Origin: Uranotaenia lowii
Taxonomy: Eukaryota > Arthropoda > Insecta > Diptera > Culicidae
Assembly: GCF_029784155.1 (NCBI RefSeq)
Contig: NC_073693.1
Location: 285,792,875-285,856,874 of the forward strand
Direction of reading: 5' to 3'
DNA length: 64,000 nt
Within the stretch, counting starts at the first letter, position 1. Every line of letters starts with the position of its first letter. The position numbers were made by a program, and so were the translations under genes. Under the pieces are notes generated by a model, which saw nothing but the letters and a program-made list of their open reading frames with translations, was not told the origin of the DNA and made no database searches. Positions 55,735 through 64,000 of the stretch are shown one piece after another.

Positions 55735-58260
55735 GTTTTTTGAAAATCAAAGCATTTTCAATAATCAATATTTATTCTAACACAAAATATAAACATTTAA
55801 AGCTTCTAAGTGGTGATCCAAAATTGAAAACCAGATTCTGATTCACCATTCGAAATTTACGTTTTAAATCGGATTCACAAAACATATTAAAAATAAATAA
55901 TTAAAATAATGAATTGATATTAAACCAGCACTATAGAATTTAAATGAATGATTCATGAAAATAAAATCTGGAATTGAGATTTGGCAATCGTATTTTTTGT
56001 ACATTTCGGAAATCGTAAAGAAATTCGGAAACAGATTCAAAGTTCAATTTTTGAATTCAGGTTTAGAATTAAAATTTAAAATTCATAAAAAGATTTAGCT
56101 TGTGAATGAGTTTTTCAATCAACATAAAATAGTCGAGAAATTCAAGAGAACATAAACTTAAAAATTTGCTTTTCAATTTAATTTCCAAATTTCAAAGTTT
56201 TTCATCAGAATAAGTTTGTGTACACAGTTCAGCTGAAAATCACAAATATAAAGTAGAATTTGAGTTAACTTTCTAAGTAATTATGCATGCAAAATATCCC
56301 AAATTAAATTTAAAAAAAAATCATCTACAAGATTTTTAGTATGAAACAGATTCTTTATGAAAAATATTTCCTGTTGAAACAACAAGTACCTGATCTTCAC
56401 CTAAAAAATCTGCACATTTTTTTTAGTTTTTTGGTGTATTGTTTAAAATTATTAATATTGCAGCTTTTTTTTAAAGCCAAATTTAAAACTAAAATCATAT
56501 ATTTAGTTCAAGTTTGCATCAAGCAAATATGATTCGAAGTTTTTTTTTTATATTTCACTGTTTTTTTGGAAAATTTTATTTATTTTCATCAAAGGATAGA
56601 ATCTTGGAATTCGCAAAAGAGTTTAGAAGATTGGGCTTGTTTGATTTGAGTATAGAATAAGTTTTTTAAGAAATTGAAGGCTGCCCTAAAAAGAACTTAT
56701 CTTATGCTCAAACCAAATAACTTTGTGATCTACCAGACTTTTAAACAAATTCAAAAATTGTAACCGTCGATGAAAGCAAATTTCATATGTTGTTTCTAGA
56801 GGTTTCATTAAAAAAAATAGCTCACCCTTTAGGTCAAGGACCACTTTTCTAAAGTTACTTTTTTTGGGGTTTTATTAATGATAGACTTGTGGCATTCTTG
56901 TCTTCTGTTGAGTTACAATTTCATACGGAAAATATCAATGAGTACTTAAAAATGAATAATCATATAGTTACAAACATAATTTGTTTTTTATTCTTTTTAT
57001 TCGTGTGTTGTTAGACAAAAAATCATACAAAAAAACTTAGTCACCAAACCACCCCCCCCCCCCCCCCCATGAGTCGGTTCTTCCTACGGTGCTCTGTACA
57101 ATAATTTTTCTTGCTCAATAAGTTTCAAATTCCTATTTTTCGTGAAAAATTTAAATCTTCAATCATGTAGTTTTGCATTAACTGCTCTATTAAAAATTCA
57201 ATTCATCGAAATTTTTATTTGATATCAAAGAATTCATTTTTGTTCTATGTTCGGAAAAAAGGAACTAAAGTTAGACTAAGTTAGACAAATTTTATCACAT
57301 TTTCAATACGGTCTATTACAGATTTTTTCTCGCATGTATTCAGACCGGAAAGTTTCGAGAATTCAAGAAATAATCTGTCAAAAATCGTCATTTGTTTCAA
57401 AATTTAGCTTATCAGAAACTGGGCAAATTTCCGGCAAATCTGAGCATAATCTAGGAATTTATGCGGGAAAAACTCAAGAAGAAGTTGAACACAGATTTTT
57501 TTAACAATATTATAGTGTTTGCCATTACTGAATTTAATACTTACCCATAACCTGTGCTAGCTCGATCCATTATGAAAAAAAAACTGTGAACTATCAACCT
57601 TGGCAAAGCATGTTTTAAGGCTCATAAGGGTATACTGAAAAATACAATAAAGCTACTCTTAGAACATTTGGTATTTTAATACATTTTCTTTCGGAACTGA
57701 TTTGAAAAAATCCATGATTTACAAAAACAGATTTTAAATTCATTTAGGAAGAAAAAGAAAACAATCTCTTAAAAACAATACACAAGAAAAAACAGTGCAC
57801 AAATTTTGGTGCAAATAATCAATCTTTTAAAAATATGCTATTTGAAAGGGGCTAATTTTTTTTTGTCTTTTTTTGTTTATCATAAAATTATAAATTTGTA
57901 GCATCCGTTAAACTTTAGTCAACTGATTCATTGAGATGCAATTTTTGTCGAAATTTTCTAAAAATAATTGAGAATACTTACTGGAACCATTTTAAAATCC
58001 TGGGAAACACTTTGAAAAGTTTCTGGATATTTCAAAAAATGTTACAGATAATTTTGTTAATTTTTTAAAATTTCCCATACATTTCCATTCCATTATGTTG
58101 CCAGTATAAATTATGGTTTTTAAATGAAATTTTTTTTCATAAATTTTTCTTCATACAGCTTATTTTTGGCATAAATTGAGCACTTAACTATTAAAACGGA
58201 ACCATCTCATTTTTTCAGGGCAGAGTAGGAAAGAAGATAGTTTTTTTCTTCATATTTTAT
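55735..58260. other. AT-rich, no gene; C-run repeat at 57040-57090
   Basis: No gene recognised. A run of 17 C (57052-57068) followed by ATGAGTCGGTTCTTCCTACGG is a copy of the repeat at 32561. About 57320-57480 has words of the CCCGG-rich family (GGGCAAATTTCCGGC). Confidence 0.35.
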
Positions 58261-58264
58261 TTGG

Positions 58265-58612
58265 CAAAACTTGAAAAATTATCAAAAAATGGAGCCAAAT
58301 GTAGCATGTGACGATATTTAGATACAAACAATTTGTTTCAATGAAAGTTTGTGAGCTCCCTCTACCTTAAAAGATGGAGAGGGTGGTTAATCTATACGAT
58401 TAAAACATACATTTTGGTATGATTAACAAACTCATGAAGATTAAAAAACACAGTAAAAATTTCAGATATTCAGAAACAAATCTAAAGATCAAGTTGTACT
58501 TAAAAAGATGAAATCATCTTTGATTTTAAATCAAACCTTCAATATTTTTTTTTAATTTTCACAAACTTCATTTATTTCTTAAAGGTGTAGCAAAGCACAC
58601 CGGGTCAGCTAG
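58265..58612 (+). mobile_element. Helitron 3' end, 5' truncated
   Basis: Ends GGTGTAGCAAAGCACACC, then GGGTCAGCTAG before T, identical to the terminus at 38949. One copy of the GGAGCCAAATGTAGCATG unit and a CTCCCTCTACC segment remain upstream. The 5' boundary is approximate. Confidence 0.6.
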
Positions 58613-59160
58613 TAAAAACTTTTAAAAATTAATTTGATATTATATTTTATTATTATATTTATTATATTATTGTTATATTTATTATAATAATAGATATTTA
58701 ACCTGTCGAGGGGGACATTAAGAAATTCTAATTTAACAACACTTTACGAAAACAAGGTTTTTTAATACTCATTTATAAAACAGCCATATTTGTGAAGCTG
58801 CTTCGTTCATATTGATAATAACTAAAATTCGTTCCTAAGTTAACGTCCCTGTAATCAATTTGAATTCAACTTATAAAATTAATAAAGATGGAAGCCTTCA
58901 TAATTTTTGCAACATTACCGAGCATGTTCTGCTGCTTAAGTTTAATGTGCCTCATTTCCTTTCTGCTGCTGAGAGATAAGAGCGCGAAAATTCTCATTAG
59001 TGATAGAAATGAGCAAACAGTAGTTTTCATAGTGACCGGTTTTATCTGCTTTTTATCCGTGTCAATATACCGAAAAACGTCTTTTTTTCACACGAACAAT
59101 TATTTGAAAGTACGCGCTTGTGAACCGCAGCGGAGTATCGATAAAATTCAAATTGTGTCG
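58613..59160. other. Region upstream of the LINE; 5' boundary not resolved
   Basis: Contains an ATTATTATATTTATT-type simple repeat (58640-58690) and a 92-codon frame (58888-59166) with a hydrophobic N-terminal half. The frame has no known motif. The LINE 5' untranslated region may start in here, but I find no target duplication to fix it. Confidence 0.3.
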
Positions 59161-59277
59161 CGCTAGAATTTCTGTTGAAAACTCATCATTATCTTCGAGT
59201 TTAACGAGCTAGTGGTAGCCATCTTTCCTATCCAATTCGTCGAGTCTTGCGTTACCACATCTACAACCAACCAAGCC

Positions 59278-60003
59278 ATGGGTAGAGATAGGCCGAAACG
59301 ATCAAATCGGGATCTCGATACTTCAGAAGAATACACCGATACCAGCAAATTGTTGGACCGAATCCAGAGCATGATCGATGTTGCCATCAACCAAGTGCTC
59401 TCAAAGATCTCGGAGACGAAAACTGAGATTCAGTCCGAAATTGCAACGCTGAGGGATGAGCTGAGCGAATACAAACAGGAGAGTTCAAAGTCTATCCATT
59501 CTGTCGAGGAAAAGCTTAAGCTCACACAGGAACGAATGCTTCATCTCACCAAATCTAACGATCTCATCATCACCGGTATACCATTTCGACCTAACGAAAA
59601 GCTTTGTGATATCGTTAGTAAAATCTCTCTTGCACTCGGATTTACTGATAGTGAACTCCCCCTGGTAAACCCTAAACGACTATCTCGCTCTCCAATTCAA
59701 GAATCTAGCTCACCACCAATACTGATAGAGTTCGCCTTCAAGAGTGTCAGGAACGAGTTCTACGGCCGGTATCTTAAAAAATGCGACTTGGCACTCACTC
59801 ATATTGGCATCAACATTAACCGGAGGATCTTTGTCAATGAGAATCTGTCGGAATCAACACGTAAACTCAAAGGAGAGTTACTTAAACTCAAACGCACTGG
59901 AAAAATTTACTCAACGTTCACGAAGGATGGTTTGGTGTACGTGAAAACCTCAGCCGTAAACAACCCCGAGCTGATTAATTCTATCGACCAAGTTGCTACA
60001 TGA
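59278..60003 (+). CDS. Retrotransposon ORF1 protein (coiled coil plus RRM-like)
   Basis: A 241-residue protein that should coat the element RNA and act as a nucleic-acid chaperone. Residues 1-20 are polar and basic. Residues ~22-90 have heptad-like spacing with many Glu, Lys and Leu, predicted as a coiled coil. Residues ~93-170, starting NDLIITGIPF, resemble the RRM-type fold seen in LINE ORF1 proteins. The C-terminal ~70 residues are basic. No CCHC zinc knuckles are seen. I chose the ATG at 59278 because it lies in a strong GCCATGG context. An in-frame ATG at 59212 would add 22 residues without motif. ORF2 begins about 450 nt downstream. Confidence 0.75.
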   Translation: MGRDRPKRSNRDLDTSEEYTDTSKLLDRIQSMIDVAINQVLSKISETKTEIQSEIATLRDELSEYKQESSKSIHSVEEKLKLTQERMLHLTKSNDLIITGIPFRPNEKLCDIVSKISLALGFTDSELPLVNPKRLSRSPIQESSSPPILIEFAFKSVRNEFYGRYLKKCDLALTHIGININRRIFVNENLSESTRKLKGELLKLKRTGKIYSTFTKDGLVYVKTSAVNNPELINSIDQVAT

Positions 60004-60455
60004 ACCTTTCCTTGTTTATCTCACTTCCTTCCAACACTATCCTTTGAGTCCCATCCTGTATTTCCTTTGTATCCGTCCGCTCCTAAAAGTCAAAATAAAA
60101 CAACAAAACCCTTCCACTTTAGTTCTTCTCTTATCCTTCCCATATATCCCATGATTCCGATCCCTAAGATATCCATGATTCCTCATTCCGTCCTAAAAGT
60201 TAAGTTGCTGTGTTGCTGCGTGGGTGGGAGGCCGTTATCTTCAAACAATGGGTTGCTGCTGCAAACCGTCTATGGGCTGCTGTAACTACAAGAAGACATG
60301 GATTGTGCTAAGTATTTGCCTATACTGGTCATTAAAATAATGTTTTTGGTTAACTATGGGTAGTCTAGTGAAAGTTACTGAACACAAGCTGAACTTACTG
60401 ATTAAATTGGGGTGGAAAAAGCTATGGTCTCTCGTAAGTACTTTTTTAATTTTCG

Positions 60456-61799
60456 ATGTCTTTTAACAGAAACAGTGCTCCTGACAACCAAAATAATATT
60501 TGTATTCCGCGAACCGTTATGAACTGCTCATTACCGTGTGATAAACTTAATATTTGCCATATAAATATCCAAAGCGTTTGTGCGAGACAGATGTCCAAAT
60601 TTAACGAATTAACTGCTTGTTTTGAAAATAGTAAAATTGATTTAATTTGTTTAACTGAGACGTGGCTAAATAGCTCAGTATCTGATAACAACATTACGAT
60701 TGATGGTTACCAACTTTTGCGTAACGACCGATTATATGCCCGCGGGGGAGGAATTTGTATTTTTTACAGAAGTAGTATTAAATGTAACGCTGTTGCCTCG
60801 TCCAAGATTAATTCTGAGCTTCAGGATAAAACCGAATATTTGTGCATAGAAGTTATAGTTGGCAGTCATTCTTTCCTCTTGGCTGTTTTTTACAATCCTC
60901 CTCGAAATGTTTGTTCTGATAAAATTTATGATTTATTTACCGATATTTCACTCATGTACGACAACGTAGTACTAATTGGAGATTTCAATACTAATATGCT
61001 TAACCCTTGTGATTTAACTTATAACCTTAGAGACACGTTAGACAATCTTGGCTTTAGTTGTGTTAATAGCAATCCAACTCATTTCCATTCAAATGGAAGT
61101 TCTTTAATCGACCTCTTGATTACGAATAACAACGACTTTATTCTGTATCACGATCAAGTGTCTGCACCTGGTTTCTCGAAACATGATATTCTTTATGCAT
61201 CACTCAACATTAGTCAGAAACACGAAACCAATTTTTCATACTTTAGAGATTACTCAAATATAAACTTAGACCTTTTACATACTTCATTCAATTCCTATGA
61301 TTGGACTTTTTGCAACCGGATTGATGATCCCGATCTCGTACTTGAAATTCTGAACAGACGAATTTTAGAACTATTTGAAGCTTTCGTTCCGTTAAAAAAA
61401 ACGTCTCCTAGGAAGAATCCTTGGTTTAATCAAGATATTAAAATCGCTATGAGCAATCGAGATGTTGCTTATCGTTGCTGGATTAGATCCAAACTGCAGG
61501 ATGACTTTACACGATATAAAAGACTAAGAAATTTGGTGACAAACAAGATCAAGCGAGCTAAAATTGATTCTCTTTCTAATCGACTTCTAACAGCTAATTC
61601 AAACCAGGAGCTATGGAGAAAATTAAAATTAATCCAGAATTCTAAGCCAACTAAACATGAAGTGTTCAATCATTCCAGTGATCAGATCAATGAGTACTTT
61701 GCTTCTAATTTTACTACCGACGACGAATATCTTCCTGTTCTACCACTGAATGAAAATGGATTCCATTTCACTACAATTGACTCAACGATATCGTTATAG
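60456..61799 (+). CDS. ORF2 N-terminal part: endonuclease domain, cut by frameshift
   Basis: 447 codons. The endonuclease of the exonuclease-endonuclease-phosphatase fold nicks target DNA to prime reverse transcription. Motifs: CHINIQS (Asn 37), LTETWL (Glu 69), LIGDFN (175-178), SLIDLLIT (216-223) and SKHD (241-244) with the catalytic His. These five match the active-site set of LINE endonucleases. Residues ~325-400 include NPWFNQDI and RYKRLRNLV, the linker block common to CR1/Jockey-type ORF2. The frame stops at TAG 61797. The correct continuation is in another frame, open from 61781, so a one-base indel lies at 61781-61796. Start at 60456 is the first ATG of the frame. Confidence 0.8.
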   Translation: MSFNRNSAPDNQNNICIPRTVMNCSLPCDKLNICHINIQSVCARQMSKFNELTACFENSKIDLICLTETWLNSSVSDNNITIDGYQLLRNDRLYARGGGICIFYRSSIKCNAVASSKINSELQDKTEYLCIEVIVGSHSFLLAVFYNPPRNVCSDKIYDLFTDISLMYDNVVLIGDFNTNMLNPCDLTYNLRDTLDNLGFSCVNSNPTHFHSNGSSLIDLLITNNNDFILYHDQVSAPGFSKHDILYASLNISQKHETNFSYFRDYSNINLDLLHTSFNSYDWTFCNRIDDPDLVLEILNRRILELFEAFVPLKKTSPRKNPWFNQDIKIAMSNRDVAYRCWIRSKLQDDFTRYKRLRNLVTNKIKRAKIDSLSNRLLTANSNQELWRKLKLIQNSKPTKHEVFNHSSDQINEYFASNFTTDDEYLPVLPLNENGFHFTTIDSTISL

Positions 61800-63292
61800 C
61801 AATTCATTCAATCAAATCCAACGCAATAGGTCCTGATCAAATTCCGCTGAAATTTGTAAAAATTCTCTTACCATCTTTGTTGATTCCTCTTTGTAAGCTT
61901 TTTAACATCATTATCAGATCAAATAAATTCCCATTAGTATGGAAGGTAACTAAAATCCTACCTATAAAGAAAAAATCTAGTAGTAAAGACCTTTCGAACC
62001 TTCGTCCTATTAGTATCCTTTGCGTTCTCTCTAAAGTTTTCGAGCGTGTGCGGAAATTACAAATTCAATCCTTTCTAAATTCCTCTAATCTACTTAGCGA
62101 GTTTCAGTCAGGATTCAGATCTAAGCATAGTACCACTACAGCGTTAGCTAAAGTGCTCGACGATATTCATAGCAAAGTGGACAAGAAGCATCTGTCCGTC
62201 TTGCTGACGATAGATTTCTCAAAAGCATTTGATAGAGTCTCACATGTTAAACTTCTAAAAAAACTCTCGTACCAATTTATGTTTTCACGAAGTGCGGTTA
62301 CTTTATTGGACTCCTACTTGAAAAATCGAATTCAATTCGTATCATGCAATGATTCTCGATCCAGCTCTGCTCCAGTAATATCTGGGGTTCCTCAAGGATC
62401 AATCTTAGGACCAATACTCTTTTCTCTATTTATAAACGATTTGCCAATGTCTTGCAGAAACTCTAACATCCACATGTTTGCCGATGACGTCCAAATTTAT
62501 TCGCATGCTTTTAATACTTCACCAGACTGTTTTATTAATACATTGAATACCGACTTACAAAACGTACACAGCTGGTCTCAAAGGAATCGATTGCCCATTA
62601 ACTGCGATAAAACCAAAGCAATGTTTTTCTCGACTTCGCAAAATATTTCAAGTTTACCACAACTTCAAATTGGCAATGACAACATCGAATACGTAGATAG
62701 CCTAACAAATCTTGGTGTAATAATTCAAAACAACTTGCAATGGACATCGTTTGTCAATGCCCAGTGTTCGAAAATATATAGAACGTTACGTATGCTTAGG
62801 TTCACTTCACATTTTTTACCTGTAAACATAAAACTATTACTGGTGAAAACTCTTATAATCCCGCATATGATATTTGGAGCCGAATTTCTAGTCGGCGCGC
62901 CTTTGCTTATAATGAACCGGCTTAAAGTGGCATTACACAGTTGCATTCGTTTCATCTTCAATTTATCTCGTTATCATAGAGTTAGTCATCATCAATCACA
63001 TGTTTTAGGAATATCTTTTGATAATTTTTATAAATTGAGATCTAGTATTTTTATCTATAAAATCATCAACTCGAGAACTCCAACTTATTTACTAAGCAAA
63101 TTTATTCGTCTTAGAAGTAATCGCTTATTTAATTTTTCAATACCACGTCATTACACTGAAAGCTACAATAAAACAATTTTTGTCAGGGGCATAGCTGTTT
63201 GGAATGATCTTCCAAACAGTATAAAAACGAGTAACACTTTAAATTCATTTCGGAGAGAGTGTCATAGCTTTTTCAATGGGGGGAATCAGTAA
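61781..63292 (+). CDS. ORF2 C-terminal part: reverse transcriptase domain
   Basis: The frame opens after a stop at 61778 and has no useful ATG at its start, as expected for the downstream half of a frameshifted ORF2. It begins with SNAIGPDQIPLKF, the GPD block before the RT fingers. Counting from codon 61877: NLRPIS (41-46), GFRSKHSTTTAL (79-90), TIDFSKAFD with the first catalytic Asp (111-119), SGVPQGSILGP (169-179) and MFADD with the catalytic Asp pair (200-204). The thumb and C-terminal part follow without RNase H or zinc-knuckle motif. With the upstream half, ORF2 would be about 940-950 residues, normal for this group. Only the one frameshift separates the two halves. Confidence 0.85.
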   Translation, partial: LNDIVIAIHSIKSNAIGPDQIPLKFVKILLPSLLIPLCKLFNIIIRSNKFPLVWKVTKILPIKKKSSSKDLSNLRPISILCVLSKVFERVRKLQIQSFLNSSNLLSEFQSGFRSKHSTTTALAKVLDDIHSKVDKKHLSVLLTIDFSKAFDRVSHVKLLKKLSYQFMFSRSAVTLLDSYLKNRIQFVSCNDSRSSSAPVISGVPQGSILGPILFSLFINDLPMSCRNSNIHMFADDVQIYSHAFNTSPDCFINTLNTDLQNVHSWSQRNRLPINCDKTKAMFFSTSQNISSLPQLQIGNDNIEYVDSLTNLGVIIQNNLQWTSFVNAQCSKIYRTLRMLRFTSHFLPVNIKLLLVKTLIIPHMIFGAEFLVGAPLLIMNRLKVALHSCIRFIFNLSRYHRVSHHQSHVLGISFDNFYKLRSSIFIYKIINSRTPTYLLSKFIRLRSNRLFNFSIPRHYTESYNKTIFVRGIAVWNDLPNSIKTSNTLNSFRRECHSFFNGGNQ

Positions 63293-63421
63293 GTTTTTGC
63301 ACCGGATGTATACTAAGAGAATAGTTAAATTAGTTATAGTTATAAGGAATCTTCGAATACAAACTTAGCAGCACTAAATGTAGTATTAAAAAAGGAATTG
63401 AATTACCTTACACTACATGTT

Positions 63422-63462
63422 CAATAAATAAACAAATAAATAAATAAATAAATAAATAAAAA
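63422..63462 (+). repeat. (AAAT)n tail of the LINE
   Basis: AATAAATAAACAAATAAATA-type repeat directly after the 3' untranslated region. Simple-repeat tails instead of poly(A) are usual for CR1/L2-like elements. Confidence 0.8.
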
Positions 63463-64000
63463 TCGCAATGAAATCTGTTCTTCGATCATTGCACAGGCGC
63501 CAACACAGACGTTCGATTCTTCTTCTATAGTAAAATCATGCCTTCATCAGAAAACTTTGCACGAGATTTCATATTGGCATAAAAATCTGATGCTTTTAAT
63601 CATAGATTTTATTGATCAAAGGATTTTAATTGTTCTATCTATGATTTTTTTTTTCGAATGAACTAAGCATTAAAACATATAATCTGATATTTTGTTAAAA
63701 AAATATGCTAGCACTTTTTTTCTTGGTACTTGACCAGAAATTAAAATCGCACAAAACAGGTTTTCAAGGTTTTTTTTTTCGATAAATGGATCGACAATGA
63801 AGACGAGGCACTACACCGCCATAATATCAACGTTAAAGGGCTTATTTAGCTTACATACACGCACCAAAACGCCAATTGATTAATTTATCTGACAATGCAA
63901 TTATCATTAATAAAATTAGAATGATTAAAAAGGCTATGATCATTTAAAATCCGGGCAGTTACAAACGTGTGTATTTTAAAAACTATTCATTTGATCGAAA
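63463..64000. other. No recognised feature
   Basis: AT-rich flank after the LINE with T and A homopolymer runs. No feature supported. Confidence 0.3.

Larger units (their letters stand above)
59165..63462 (+). mobile_element. Non-LTR retrotransposon, Jockey superfamily (CR1/L2-like)
   Basis: Order: 5' untranslated region, ORF1, a ~450-nt spacer, ORF2 with apurinic-type endonuclease and reverse transcriptase, a ~130-nt 3' untranslated region and an (AAAT)n tail (63422-63462). There is no RNase H domain and no LTR, as in CR1/L2-like members of the Jockey superfamily. One frameshift lies in ORF2. Otherwise both frames are open, so the copy is fairly young. The 5' boundary is approximate and the clade assignment is inference from domain layout. 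Confidence 0.8.

Noticed and set aside
58888..59166. 92-residue frame with a hydrophobic half, upstream of the LINE
   Set aside because: No recognised domain, and it lies where the LINE 5' region or its flank is expected; could be chance.

Overview
The window looks like intergenic or intronic sequence from a transposon-rich insect genome, most likely a dipteran and probably a mosquito. The base composition is very AT-rich. There are spliceosomal-type introns, Helitrons carrying (GTCT)n tracts, many tRNA-derived SINEs, hAT-type elements with 8-bp target duplications, and a Jockey-superfamily non-LTR retrotransposon. I see no bacterial operon, no CRISPR array, no rRNA and no convincing functional tRNA gene. 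The genus cannot be fixed from the sequence alone.

Layout. 0-5.3 kb: the 3' end of a Helitron, then two large foldback elements inserted side by side. The foldbacks contain hammerhead-ribozyme-like motifs in their arms, and one carries a MITE. 5.9-6.9 kb: the only spliced host-like gene I could build, five exons on the minus strand, with good splice signals, a poly(A) signal and at least one frameshift. 7-19 kb: AT-rich filler, a foldback with tRNA-like arms, two TIR elements and a third foldback with the hammerhead-like motif. 19.1-21.7 kb: a Helitron on the minus strand, related to the one at the window start. 21.7-36.8 kb: mostly unrecognised sequence with two TIR elements whose ends both read AGTAGGGG(G)AA, an array of inverted ~50-bp repeats, and a 4.3-kb segment bounded by 22-bp direct repeats. 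36.8-38.9 kb: a Helitron with a (GTCT)n tract, an internal minisatellite and a SINE bounded by 20-bp target duplications. 39.7-40.9 kb: a hAT-type element. 41.2-42.1 kb: a direct-repeat-bounded block with a coding-like fragment. 43.8-47.3 kb: a nest of transposons (hAT within hAT, with a second copy of the outer family, a Helitron and a SINE inside). 47-58.6 kb: element fragments in AT-rich sequence. 59.2-63.5 kb: a nearly complete non-LTR retrotransposon with ORF1 and a frameshifted ORF2 (endonuclease plus reverse transcriptase).

How the parts relate. Almost everything recognisable is mobile DNA. Target duplications and nesting give a relative order of insertion in several places. The most unusual signal is a set of three foldback elements. 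Each has an 11-13 bp target duplication, a one-sided 29-37 nt tail sharing a CTGGTGAAT-like motif, and arms that can be folded as small hammerhead ribozymes. These are features expected of Penelope-like retroelements, but no reverse transcriptase is present in them. Coordinates of transposon ends supported by target duplications are exact to a base or so; others are approximate.
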